Source of the DNA: Burkholderiales bacterium
GTDB taxonomy: Bacteria > Pseudomonadota > Gammaproteobacteria > Burkholderiales > SG8-39
Length of the DNA: 36,693 nt
NCBI GenBank assembly: GCA_022844545.1
Contig: JALHLN010000005.1
Span: 1-36,693 of the forward strand
Direction of reading: 5' to 3'
The translations under genes were made by a program, and so were the position numbers. This document shows positions 6,853 through 22,665 of this stretch, one piece after another (position 1 is the first letter of the stretch; every line of letters starts with the position of its first letter). Below the pieces are notes generated by a model. That model ran no database searches. It saw only the letters and a list, made by a program, of their open reading frames with translations, and was not told where the DNA came from.

Positions 6853-8670
6853 ATGCCCGAACAGCCCGCCCGACCCGACTGGGTGCGTCACCGCAAGCTG
6901 GTGGAGTGGGTCGCGGGGGTGGCGGCGCTGGTCAAGCCCGAGCGGGTGCTCTGGTGCGACGGATCGCAGGCGGAGTACGACCGGCTGTGCGCGGAGCTGG
7001 TGAGCGCGGGGACTTTCCTCAAGCTGAACGAGAAGCTGCGTCCGGGAAGCTATCTCGCGCGCTCGCACCCGAACGACGTCGCGCGCATGGAGGACCGCAC
7101 CTTCATCTGTTCGGCGAAGAAGGAAGATGCCGGCCCGACCAACAACTGGATCGAGCCCGGCGAGGTGCGCGGCACGCTCAAGCGCCTGTTCGACGGCTGC
7201 ATGCGCGGCCGCACCCTGTACGTGGTGCCGTTTTCCATGGGCCCGATCGGCTCGCACATCGCGCAGGTGGGCGTGGAGCTCACCGATTCGGCCTACGTCG
7301 CGGTGAACATGAAGCTGATGACGCGCATGGGCCGCGCGGTGGTGGAGCACCTGGGCGAGGACGGCGCCTTCGTGCCCTGCGTGCACTCGGTCGGCGCGCC
7401 GCTGGCGCCGGGGGCGAAGGACGTGCCCTGGCCCTGCAACGATGCCGAGAAGTGGATCGTGCACTTCCCCGAGACGCGCGAGATCTGGTCCTTCGGCTCG
7501 GGCTATGGCGGCAACGCGCTGCTGGGCAAGAAGTGCCTCGCTTTGCGCATCGCCTCGGTGATGGCGCGCGACGAGGGCTGGCTGGCCGAGCACATGCTGA
7601 TCCTCGGGGTAGAGTCGCCCGCGGGCGAGAAGCACTACGTAACCGCGGCTTTCCCGAGCGCCTGCGGCAAGACCAACTTCGCCATGGTGATCCCGCCGGC
7701 GTCCTTCGCCGGCTGGAAGGTGACCACGGTGGGCGAGGACATCGCCTGGATCAAGCCGGGCAAGGACGGCCGCTTCTACGCCATCAATCCGGAAGCGGGA
7801 TTCTTCGGCGTCGCACCGGGAACTTCGGAGAAGACCAACGCCAACGCGATGAAGATGCTGCGGGCGAACGTCATCTTCACCAATGTCGCGCTCACACCGG
7901 AAGGCGATGTCTGGTGGGAAGAGATGACCAAGGAGCCGCCGGCGAAGCTCATCGACTGGCAGGGCAAGGATTGGACTCCGGGCTGCGGCCGGCCGGCGGC
8001 TCACCCGAATTCGCGCTTCACTGTCGCCGCCTCGCAATGCCCCTCGATCGACCCGGCCTGGGAAGACCCGCAGGGCGTGCCGGTCTCGGCGTTCATTTTC
8101 GGCGGCCGGCGTTCCTCCACGGTGCCGCTGGTGGTGGAAGCCTCGAACTGGGAAGAAGGCGTGTACATGGGCGCGACGCTGGGTTCGGAAACCACGGCGG
8201 CGATCACGGGTAAGGTGGGCGTGGTACGGCGCGACCCCATGGCCATGATCGCGTTCTGCGGCTATCACATGGCGGACTACTTCGCGCACTGGCTCAAGAT
8301 GGGCAAGGCGGTGGCCAGGCCGCCGCGCATCTTCCGCGTCAACTGGTTCCGCAAGGACGCGAACGGCAAGTTCATCTGGCCGGGCTTTTCCGAGAACATG
8401 CGGGTGCTGAAGTGGATCGTGGACCGCTGCGCCTCGCGCGCCTCGGGCGCGGAGACGCCGCTGGGGGTCATCCCGCGCTACGAGGACCTGCAGTGGTCAG
8501 GGTTGGAGGGTTTCGGGCGGGCGCACTTCGAGGACATTTCCCGGGTCGATGAGCCGGCCTGGGCGGAGGAACTGAAGTCGCACGACGAGTTGTTCGGCAA
8601 GCTCGGCAGCCGCATGCCGACGGTGCTCGAGAAGCGCCGCGGCACCATGCACCAGAAACTCGCCGCGTAG
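6853..8670 (+). CDS. pckG: phosphoenolpyruvate carboxykinase (GTP)
   Basis: 605 aa; [17 protein letters not shown]-loop and VHSVGAPL, [22 protein letters not shown] motifs of GTP-PEPCK. Confidence 0.97.
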   Translation: MPEQPARPDWVRHRKLVEWVAGVAALVKPERVLWCDGSQAEYDRLCAELVSAGTFLKLNEKLRPGSYLARSHPNDVARMEDRTFICSAKKEDAGPTNNWIEPGEVRGTLKRLFDGCMRGRTLYVVPFSMGPIGSHIAQVGVELTDSAYVAVNMKLMTRMGRAVVEHLGEDGAFVPCVHSVGAPLAPGAKDVPWPCNDAEKWIVHFPETREIWSFGSGYGGNALLGKKCLALRIASVMARDEGWLAEHMLILGVESPAGEKHYVTAAFPSACGKTNFAMVIPPASFAGWKVTTVGEDIAWIKPGKDGRFYAINPEAGFFGVAPGTSEKTNANAMKMLRANVIFTNVALTPEGDVWWEEMTKEPPAKLIDWQGKDWTPGCGRPAAHPNSRFTVAASQCPSIDPAWEDPQGVPVSAFIFGGRRSSTVPLVVEASNWEEGVYMGATLGSETTAAITGKVGVVRRDPMAMIAFCGYHMADYFAHWLKMGKAVARPPRIFRVNWFRKDANGKFIWPGFSENMRVLKWIVDRCASRASGAETPLGVIPRYEDLQWSGLEGFGRAHFEDISRVDEPAWAEELKSHDELFGKLGSRMPTVLEKRRGTMHQKLAA

Positions 8671-8671
8671 C

Positions 8672-9856
8672 TCAGGTTCTCGGCCGGATCATCGGCAGCG
8701 CCAGGGCGGCGGCGAGCACCGCGATCGCCGCCGCCGCGGCGAACACCGTCGGCGAGCCGGTGAACTCCAGCAGCAGACCTCCCAGCGTCAGCCCGACGCC
8801 AACGCCGGCCAGCAGTCCCGTCGCCGACCAGGTGAAGGCTTCCGCGGAGTGCTCCGGCCGCGAAGTCTTCGCCACCAGCATCGCCTGCATGATCAGCGCA
8901 GGCGCCATCACCACGCCGGCGACCACGCAGTACAGCGCGAACAGCCACTCCGGCATCCCGAACGCGAGCGGCGCGACGCCGAATCCCATCAGGGCCAATG
9001 TCAGCGGGAACTGGCGGCTGAGCGGCATGCGCCAGGTCCGGCTGCCGTAGAACAGGCCTCCCGCTGCGCTGCCCACGCTCATGATCGCCAGCAGCACACC
9101 CGCGTAAGCGGGCATTCCGGCCTCGGCCGCGTGCGCCGTGGCGCCGATCTCGATCAGGCCGAAGGCGCTCGCATAGCAGAGGATCACGACCAGCAGGCGC
9201 GAGAAGGCAGGCTCGGTGAGCGGGCCGAACAGGCTTGCGCCGCGGCGCGGTTCGATGCGCCACTGCGTGATCGCGCGCGCACGCAGGAACAGGATCGGGC
9301 CGAGGAAGCCGCAGCCCGCTGCGAAGAGGACGGCCATCGAGGGCGAGGCGAAGGCGACGAACAGCGCCACCAGCATCGGGCCGGTGATGAAGATGAGTTC
9401 GATCAGTACCGACTCCAGCGAATAGGCGGTGGTGAGCTGGACGTCCTCCTTCAACTGTTGCTTGAAAAAGGTCCGCATGCAGGCGGTGATCGGCGGGAAA
9501 CTCGCGCCGGACGCGGCTGCGCAGCCGAGCGCGACCCAGAGCGGCGCCTGCATCGAGTAGGCGAGCACGAGGCCGACCAGGGCTGAAGGAAAGGCGAAGG
9601 CGCAGGCGAGCAGCGTCCACCGTGGCCCGAAGCGGTCTATCGCGCGCCCGAGCAGGGGCGCGACGGCGGCGAGCCCTATGACATAGCTCGCGCTGGCGAT
9701 CCCGCCCTGGGCGAACGATCCGGTGACTGACTGCGCGAGCAGCAGGATCGCCAGTCCCAGGATGCCGATCGGCAGGCGGCCGAGCATCGAGGCGAGGAAG
9801 AGCGCGCGCAAGTGGGGGCGCTCGAGCAGCGTTGCATAGCGGGAAAGCGAAATCAT
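8672..9856 (-). CDS. MFS transporter
   Basis: ~12 TM protein, LGRAIDRFGPRWTLL loop motif; start chosen at MISLSRYATLLERPHLR. Confidence 0.9.
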   Translation of the reverse strand: MISLSRYATLLERPHLRALFLASMLGRLPIGILGLAILLLAQSVTGSFAQGGIASASYVIGLAAVAPLLGRAIDRFGPRWTLLACAFAFPSALVGLVLAYSMQAPLWVALGCAAASGASFPPITACMRTFFKQQLKEDVQLTTAYSLESVLIELIFITGPMLVALFVAFASPSMAVLFAAGCGFLGPILFLRARAITQWRIEPRRGASLFGPLTEPAFSRLLVVILCYASAFGLIEIGATAHAAEAGMPAYAGVLLAIMSVGSAAGGLFYGSRTWRMPLSRQFPLTLALMGFGVAPLAFGMPEWLFALYCVVAGVVMAPALIMQAMLVAKTSRPEHSAEAFTWSATGLLAGVGVGLTLGGLLLEFTGSPTVFAAAAAIAVLAAALALPMIRPRT

Positions 9857-9920
9857 CGGGTGCGAACCCCATGGCGGGGTTGCGGCGCGAAAGGGCAGCG
9901 ATTGTCTCATGGCCGATGCC

Positions 9921-9929
9921 TGTGGATAA
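9921..9929 (-). promoter_or_regulatory. DnaA box
   Basis: TGTGGATAA = reverse complement of consensus TTATCCACA. Confidence 0.65.
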
Positions 9930-9966
9930 CTATTGCTGCAGCGCAACAGTCCACTGCAACCCATGA

Positions 9967-9982
9967 GGTTTCACGTGGAACA
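9967..9982. promoter_or_regulatory. parS: parS-like centromere site 1
   Basis: GGTTTCACGTGGAACA, close to consensus TGTTTCACGTGAAACA; parAB lies downstream. Confidence 0.88.
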
Positions 9983-10014
9983 TCAAGCGCTGGCAAATCC
10001 CGCCTCGTTCGGGG

Positions 10015-10043
10015 TGGTTCCACGTGGAACGCTCACGTATGAT
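10015..10043 (+). promoter_or_regulatory. putative mnmG-operon promoter
   Basis: TGGTTC (10015-10020), 17 nt, TATGAT (10038-10043). Confidence 0.45.
10016..10031. promoter_or_regulatory. parS: parS-like centromere site 2
   Basis: GGTTCCACGTGGAACG; core GTTCCACGTGGAAC is a perfect palindrome. Confidence 0.9.
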
Positions 10044-10065
10044 TGCGCCTCCCCGGACACTGCCC

Positions 10066-11979
10066 ATGCGCTTCCCAGACACCTTCGACGTCATCGTGAT
10101 CGGCGGCGGCCATGCCGGCACCGAGGCTGCGCTCGCGGCCGCGCGCGCCGGCTCGAAGACGCTCCTGCTCACGCACAGCATCGAGACGCTGGGCCAGATG
10201 TCCTGCAACCCCTCCATCGGTGGGATCGGCAAGGGGCACCTGGTGAAGGAAGTGGACGCGCTGGGCGGCGCCATGGCGCTCGCGACTGACGAGGCCGGTA
10301 TCCAGTTTCGGACCCTGAATTCGTCCAAGGGACATGCGGTCCGCGCCACCCGGGCGCAAGCCGACCGGGTGCTTTACCGCAAGGCGATCCGGCGACGGCT
10401 GGAGAGCCAACCCAACCTCACCCTGTTCCAGCAGGCCGTGGACGACATCCTGGTAGAGGGTGGGCGGGCCACCGGGGTAGTGACCCAGCTCGGGATTCGC
10501 TTCAGCGGTCGGACCGTGGTCCTGACGGCGGGGACCTTCCTGGCCGGGAAGGTTCACGTCGGGCTGGAGAACGCGACTGCCGGGCGGGCGGGCGACCCGG
10601 CGTCCGTGACCCTCGCCGCACGGCTGCGGGAGTTGAACCTGCCGGTGGGACGGCTGAAGACCGGCACCCCGCCGCGCCTGGACGGCAAGACCATCGACTT
10701 CAGCCAGCTCGAGGAGCAGCCAGGGGATACGCCCGAGCCAGTGTTCTCGTTCCTTGGCCGGCGCGACATGCACCCTCGGCAGCTGCCGTGCTGGGTGACT
10801 CACACCAACACCCGCACCCATGAACTCATCCGAGGCGGGCTGGACCGCTCGCCGATGTTCACCGGGGTCATCAAGGGGGTAGGCCCGCGGTACTGTCCTT
10901 CCATCGAGGACAAGATCCATCGTTTCGCGGGCAAGGACAGCCACCAGGTCTTCCTCGAGCCCGAAGGCCTGGAGACGAGCGAGATCTATCCCAACGGCAT
11001 TTCCACCAGCCTGCCCTTTGACCTCCAGCTGGCGCTGGTGCGCTCCATCCGGGGCCTGGAGCAAGCGCACATCCTTAGGCCGGGCTACGCCATCGAGTAT
11101 GACTATTTCGATCCCCGCGAGCTGAAGTCCTCGCTGGAGACCAAGTCCATTCCCGGGCTGTTCTTCGCGGGCCAGATCAACGGCACCACGGGCTACGAAG
11201 AAGCCGCCGCGCAGGGCCTGCTGGCCGGAATCAACGCGGCCCTCCAGGCCAAGGGGGAGGATCCCTGGTGCCCGGGCCGGGACGAGGCCTACCTCGGCGT
11301 GCTGGTCAGCGACCTGGTTACTCGCGGCGTGTCCGAGCCCTATCGGATGTTCACCAGCCGGGCCGAGTACCGGCTCATGCTGCGCGAAGACAACGCCGAC
11401 CTGCGGCTGACCGAAACCGGACGCAAGCTGGGCTTGGTGGACGATGTGCGCTGGGACGCATTCAACCGCAAGCGGGACGCGATCGCGCTGGAGCGCGAGC
11501 GCCTGCGCAGCATCTGGGTCAATCCCAGGAGTCTCCCGCCGGCGGCCGCGGAGCGCCTGCTGGGCCAGCGGATCGAGCGCGAGTACAGCCTCGCCGATTT
11601 GCTGCGCCGGCCAAATGTAAGCTATCGCTCACTTATGGAAATAGCCACATCTTCAAAGGGCGTGGACGATCCCGTGGTGGCCGAGCAGGTCGAGATCCAA
11701 GCCAAGTACGAAGGCTACATCGCCCGCCAGCGCGATGAAGTCGGACGCCGCGCCGCGCAGGATTCGCTGCGCCTGCCGGCGGATATCGACTACGCCCTGG
11801 TGCGCGGGCTGTCGGTCGAGGCGCGCCAGAAGCTGGCGCACTTGCGGCCCGAAACCATTGGCCATGCGGCACGCATCTCCGGCATCACGCCGGCTGCGAT
11901 CGCGCTCCTTCTGGTGCACCTGAAGCGCACTGGTGGAAGCGGCCCGCGACGCGCTTCCCCGGAACAGTCCGCCGCGTGA
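10066..11979 (+). CDS. mnmG: tRNA uridine-5-carboxymethylaminomethyl modification enzyme MnmG
   Basis: [63 protein letters not shown]. Confidence 0.98.
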   Translation: MRFPDTFDVIVIGGGHAGTEAALAAARAGSKTLLLTHSIETLGQMSCNPSIGGIGKGHLVKEVDALGGAMALATDEAGIQFRTLNSSKGHAVRATRAQADRVLYRKAIRRRLESQPNLTLFQQAVDDILVEGGRATGVVTQLGIRFSGRTVVLTAGTFLAGKVHVGLENATAGRAGDPASVTLAARLRELNLPVGRLKTGTPPRLDGKTIDFSQLEEQPGDTPEPVFSFLGRRDMHPRQLPCWVTHTNTRTHELIRGGLDRSPMFTGVIKGVGPRYCPSIEDKIHRFAGKDSHQVFLEPEGLETSEIYPNGISTSLPFDLQLALVRSIRGLEQAHILRPGYAIEYDYFDPRELKSSLETKSIPGLFFAGQINGTTGYEEAAAQGLLAGINAALQAKGEDPWCPGRDEAYLGVLVSDLVTRGVSEPYRMFTSRAEYRLMLREDNADLRLTETGRKLGLVDDVRWDAFNRKRDAIALERERLRSIWVNPRSLPPAAAERLLGQRIEREYSLADLLRRPNVSYRSLMEIATSSKGVDDPVVAEQVEIQAKYEGYIARQRDEVGRRAAQDSLRLPADIDYALVRGLSVEARQKLAHLRPETIGHAARISGITPAAIALLLVHLKRTGGSGPRRASPEQSAA

Positions 11980-12614
11980 CGCCGCAGGCCGCGCTGTCCC
12001 GTGGCCTGGCGGAGCTCGCGCCGCGCCTCCCGGTGCCACTTCCCGAGGGCGCGCCGGCGAAGCTGATGGCCTACCTGGACCTGCTGGCGAAATGGAACCG
12101 CACGCACAACCTGAGCGCGATCCGCGACCCGCTGCGCTCGGTCAGCCACCACCTGCTCGACAGCCTCGCGGTGCTTCCGGAACTGCCGCCGGGTGCGCTC
12201 GCCGACGTTGGCGCCGGCGGCGGCTTGCCCGGCATTCCGATCGCGATCGCCGAGCCCGCGCGCCGCGTCGCCCTGAACGACGCCAACCGGAAGAAAGGCG
12301 CGTTCCTGCGCCAGGCGGTGATCGAGCTGCGCCTCGGCAATGCCGAAGTGCAGGTCGGCCGTGTCGAGGACTGGAAGCCGCTGGAGCGCTTCGCGGTGGT
12401 CGTTTCGCGCGGCTTTTCCGAGCTGGCGCAGTTCGTCGCGTCGTGCCGCCACCTGGTAGCGCCGGGCGGCGTGCTCGCGGGCATGAAGGGGACGTTTCCC
12501 GCCGCTGAACTGGCCGCGATCGGCAGCGGCTGCGATTGCCGCGATGTCCGCAGGCTGAACGTTCCGCTGCTGGACGAAGAGCGCCACCTCGTGCTGTGCC
12601 GGCCGCTCTCCTGA
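11976..12614 (+). CDS. rsmG: 16S rRNA (guanine527-N7)-methyltransferase
   Basis: [32 protein letters not shown] start overlaps mnmG stop. Confidence 0.97.
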   Translation: MTPQAALSRGLAELAPRLPVPLPEGAPAKLMAYLDLLAKWNRTHNLSAIRDPLRSVSHHLLDSLAVLPELPPGALADVGAGGGLPGIPIAIAEPARRVALNDANRKKGAFLRQAVIELRLGNAEVQVGRVEDWKPLERFAVVVSRGFSELAQFVASCRHLVAPGGVLAGMKGTFPAAELAAIGSGCDCRDVRRLNVPLLDEERHLVLCRPLS

Positions 12615-12616
12615 GC

Positions 12617-13381
12617 ATGGCGCGGATCCTCGCAGTGGCGAACCAGAAAGGCGGCGTGGGCAAGACCACGACCAGCGTGAACCTGGCCGCCGGCCTGGCG
12701 AAGGCCGGCAAGCGGGTCCTGCTGGTGGACCTCGATCCGCAGGCCAACGCCACGATGGGCAGCGGCGTGGACAAGCGCAAGCTCGCGCGCACGGTCTATC
12801 ACGTGCTGCTGGGACTGGGCGAGGTCACGAGCATCCGCGTCACGGCCGCCGCCGCGGGCTACGACCTCGTTCCGGCCAACCGCGAACTGGCCGGCGCCGA
12901 AGTGGAACTGGTGGACCTGCCCAACCGCGAAGGCCGCTTGCGCGCGGCGCTGGCGACCGTGGAACGCGACTATGACTACATCCTGATCGACTGCCCGCCG
13001 TCGCTGAGCCTGCTGACGGTGAATGCGCTCGTCGCTGCAGAGGAAGTGCTCATTCCGATGCAGTGCGAGTACTACGCGCTGGAAGGCCTGTCGGACCTGG
13101 TCGGCACCATCAAGCGCGTGCGCGGCAACCTCAACCCTCGCCTGGAGATTGCCGGCCTGCTGCGCACGATGTTCGATCCGCGCAATACCCTCGCGCACCA
13201 GGTGTCGCAGCAACTCGAGCAGCACTTCGGCGACAAGGTCTACCGCACCCTGGTGCCGCGCAATGTGCGCCTGGCCGAGGCGCCCAGCTACGGCGCGCCG
13301 GCGGTGACATGGGACCAGGCCTCGAAGGGCGCGCAGGCCTACCTGGCGCTGGCCGAGGAAGTTCTCAGGAGGGCGGGATGA
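12617..13381 (+). CDS. parA: chromosome partitioning ATPase ParA/Soj
   Basis: MARILAVANQKGGVGKTTTSVNLAAGLA deviant Walker A. Confidence 0.98.
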   Translation: MARILAVANQKGGVGKTTTSVNLAAGLAKAGKRVLLVDLDPQANATMGSGVDKRKLARTVYHVLLGLGEVTSIRVTAAAAGYDLVPANRELAGAEVELVDLPNREGRLRAALATVERDYDYILIDCPPSLSLLTVNALVAAEEVLIPMQCEYYALEGLSDLVGTIKRVRGNLNPRLEIAGLLRTMFDPRNTLAHQVSQQLEQHFGDKVYRTLVPRNVRLAEAPSYGAPAVTWDQASKGAQAYLALAEEVLRRAG

Positions 13382-14259
13382 GCACAACAAAACCCAAGGG
13401 CATGGCCCGGGGACTGGGCCGGGGGCTGGACGCGCTATTGGGCACGGACACCGGAGCCGAGGCGGGCGCGCGCAAGGATGCCGTGGCGACTCTCCCGGTC
13501 AGCGCGATCCAGCCCGGCAGGTACCAGCCGCGCACGCAGATGGGGGAGGCGGCGCTGGCCGAGCTTGCAGCGTCCATCCGCGCCCAGGGCCTGATGCAGC
13601 CGCTGCTGGTGCGGCCCGTGGGCGCCGGTCGCCACGAGATCATCGCCGGCGAGCGGCGCTGGCGCGCGGCGCAGCTGGCCGGCCTGGACGAAGTGCCGGT
13701 GCTGATCCGCGAGGTGCCCGACGAAGCGGCGCTGGCGATGTCTCTGATCGAGAACATCCAGCGCGAAGACCTCAATCCGATGGAAGAGGCGGCCGGCCTG
13801 CAGCGCCTCGTGGACGAGTTCCACATGACCCACGAGCGCGCCGCGGATGCGGTTGGCCGCTCGCGCAGCGCCACCACCAACCTGCTGCGCCTGCTCAGGC
13901 TCGCGAAGCCGGTACAGGCGATGCTGATGCAGGGTCAGCTGGAAATGGGCCATGCGCGTGCGCTGCTGTCGCTCGACCCGGCGCGACAGATCGAGGCGGC
14001 GAACCGCATTGCCGCCCGTGGCCTGTCGGTGCGAGAGGCCGAAGCACTGGCCGGACAGATGGCACGCGGACCTGCTGCGGACCGGCGCAAGGGCAAGGGG
14101 GTGCGCGCCGACCGCGACCTGCAGCGCCTGGAGGAAGAGGTGTCCGGGCGCTTGGGTACGACGGTCGAAATCCGTGCGGGCCGAAAGGGCAGCGGCAAGG
14201 TGGTGATCCAGTACTCGGGCCTGGACCACCTCGACCAACTGCTGAAGAAGCTGCGTTGA
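13378..14259 (+). CDS. parB: chromosome partitioning protein ParB/Spo0J
   Basis: GLGRGLDALL, IQPGRYQPRTQ, GERRWRAAQLAGL, SLIENIQREDLNPMEEA. Confidence 0.98.
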   Translation: MSTTKPKGMARGLGRGLDALLGTDTGAEAGARKDAVATLPVSAIQPGRYQPRTQMGEAALAELAASIRAQGLMQPLLVRPVGAGRHEIIAGERRWRAAQLAGLDEVPVLIREVPDEAALAMSLIENIQREDLNPMEEAAGLQRLVDEFHMTHERAADAVGRSRSATTNLLRLLRLAKPVQAMLMQGQLEMGHARALLSLDPARQIEAANRIAARGLSVREAEALAGQMARGPAADRRKGKGVRADRDLQRLEEEVSGRLGTTVEIRAGRKGSGKVVIQYSGLDHLDQLLKKLR

Positions 14260-14283
14260 GCGGACGTTTTGCAATGCAACACG

Positions 14284-20762
<6,479 letters not shown>

Positions 20763-20785
20763 GCGGGAGCACACGGGAAACCCCA

Positions 20786-21208
20786 ATGGCCGCCAACACC
20801 ATGCAAGTCGACGTCGTCAGCGCCGAGGAGGCGATCTTCTCCGGCGAGGCGGAGTTCGTCGTCCTGCCGGGCGAAGCGGGCGAGCTGGGCATCTACCCGC
20901 GCCACACCCCGCTCATCACGCGCATCCGGCCCGGCGCCGTGCGCATTCTGCCCCCGGGCGGGGGCGAGGAGCAGTTGATCTTCGTCGCCGGCGGCATCCT
21001 CGAAGTCCAGCCCCGGGTGATCACCGTGCTCGCGGACACCGCGATCCGGGGTCATGACCTGGACGAGGCCAAGGCCAACGAGGCGCTCAAGCGCGCCGAG
21101 GAGGCCCGCCGCAACGCCAAGGACAAGCAGGAGATCGCCACCGTCGAGGGCGAGCTGTCCATGCTCGCCGCCCAGCTGGCCGCCATCCGGAAGCTGCGCA
21201 AGAAGTAG
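20786..21208 (+). CDS. atpC: F0F1 ATP synthase subunit epsilon
   Basis: [40 protein letters not shown]. Confidence 0.98.
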   Translation: MAANTMQVDVVSAEEAIFSGEAEFVVLPGEAGELGIYPRHTPLITRIRPGAVRILPPGGGEEQLIFVAGGILEVQPRVITVLADTAIRGHDLDEAKANEALKRAEEARRNAKDKQEIATVEGELSMLAAQLAAIRKLRKK

Positions 21209-21223
21209 CGCGCGCAGCCGGGC

Positions 21224-21904
21224 TCAGACCGGCGGGTCCGCGTAGGGCTCGTCGTCCTTGTAGAACTCGGTTTCCTTCAGTCCCTCGGCCGTCCATTCCT
21301 TCACCGCGGCGTTGGCCAGCAGCGCCAGCTGGTAGGCCTTCGCTTCCCCGGCGAGCTCGACGCCATAGGTCGCAAATCGCGTCGCCACCGGCGCATAGAA
21401 CGCGTCCGCGGCGCAGAACGCGCCGAACAGGTACGGGCCGCCCTTGCCGAACCCGGCCCGCGCCTCGGTCCAGATCGTGGAGATGCGGGCGATGTCCTTC
21501 GCCACCTCCGGGTTCATGCCCTTGCCCGGATGCCGGCCGCGCAGGTTCATCGGCATGGCGCCGCGCAAGGCGCGGAAACCGGAATGCATCTCCGCGGCCA
21601 GGCTGCGCGCGCGCGCGCGCGCCTGCGGGTTCGCCGGCCACAAACCCTTGTCCGGGAAGAGTTCGTTGGCCCGTTCGACGATGGCAAGCGTGTCCCAGGT
21701 GGCGAAACCCGTGCCCGGCTCGCCTTCCCAGAGCACCGGCACAAGGCCCGACGGCGAAAGGGTGGCGATGTTCTGTTTCCAGTCCTCCGATTCGAACTTG
21801 ACCACGCGCTCGACGAAGGGCACGCCGCAGCCGCGCAGCGCGACCCACGGTCGCATGGACCACGAGGAGTAGTTCTTGTTGCCGACGACGAGGGTGAGGG
21901 TCAT
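21224..21904 (-). CDS. glutathione S-transferase family protein
   Basis: LVVGNKNYSSWSMRPWVALRGCGVPFVE; SPSGLVPVLWEG; ISTIWTEAR. Confidence 0.92.
   Translation of the reverse strand: MTLTLVVGNKNYSSWSMRPWVALRGCGVPFVERVVKFESEDWKQNIATLSPSGLVPVLWEGEPGTGFATWDTLAIVERANELFPDKGLWPANPQARARARSLAAEMHSGFRALRGAMPMNLRGRHPGKGMNPEVAKDIARISTIWTEARAGFGKGGPYLFGAFCAADAFYAPVATRFATYGVELAGEAKAYQLALLANAAVKEWTAEGLKETEFYKDDEPYADPPV
21605..21622. repeat. (GC)9 dinucleotide repeat within GST gene
   Basis: Uninterrupted GCGCGCGCGCGCGCGCGC, encoding the Arg-Ala run of ARARARS. Confidence 0.85.
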
Positions 21905-22026
21905 GGTGGGATTTGACCGCGCCTGCGCGAGCGTGGCAAGAGCCCAGTTGCTTGCCGAAGCGGCGGGGCGGCGCCACTCCCGTCCAGTGGCCTCCTTTCC
22001 GGAGGGCGCGCCCCGCGCCGCGGTTC

Positions 22027-22665
22027 TTAGGTCCGGTCTGCGATCACGACGTAGCGCTCGGGTCCGCCGGCGCGCAGGGCGTCGAAGGGCCAGCAGGTGA
22101 CCAGCGTGAGGCGGGTGCCGGCCGTGTTCCGCATCACCCAGGTATCCGACTTGTCGAGCACGTCCAGTTGCGCAACGCGATACTCCGCACGCGTGCCGTC
22201 GGCGCGCTGGACGCGGAGGACTTCGCCTTTCCTCACGTGCCGCAGGAAGGACAGGTGGGTGTCGCGGTGGCCGCCGATCACGCTGTTGCCCCTTGCGCCG
22301 GGCAGCGCGGTCCCGTGCTGATGGCCCGGGCCGAAGGCGATGGTGCGGCCGCTCGCGCCGGACAGGACCAGCAGCGAGACGCCCTGGGCGGGGGCCTCCA
22401 GCTTCGCCACCGGCCAGGTATCCGCCCAGGGCCAGGGCTTGACCCCGGATTCGCCCGCCAGCGTGCGCGCCCAGGCGCGCTCGATCAGGATCTGCGCGAG
22501 CCGAGCCTTGGCGTGGATCCATGCGCCCTGGCCGAACTGCAGCGCTCCCGCGAGGAACAGCAGCCCGGCGAGCCAGGGCAGCAGGCGACGCCTGCGCGGC
22601 GCCTTGAGCGAGAGATCGGGCAGTGCGCACTCCACGCCCAGGGCGACCTCACCATAGTTGCTCAC
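22027..22665 (-). CDS. class GN sortase
   Basis: N-terminal TM; GHRDTHLSFLRHVRKGE; catalytic TLVTCWPFD; GTG start overlaps upstream stop (GTGA). Confidence 0.93.
   Translation of the reverse strand: MSNYGEVALGVECALPDLSLKAPRRRRLLPWLAGLLFLAGALQFGQGAWIHAKARLAQILIERAWARTLAGESGVKPWPWADTWPVAKLEAPAQGVSLLVLSGASGRTIAFGPGHQHGTALPGARGNSVIGGHRDTHLSFLRHVRKGEVLRVQRADGTRAEYRVAQLDVLDKSDTWVMRNTAGTRLTLVTCWPFDALRAGGPERYVVIADRT

Noticed and set aside
9865-9881. AACCCC-N5-GGGGTT hairpin near the MFS start
   Set aside because: Short stem without other support; expected by chance in GC-rich DNA.
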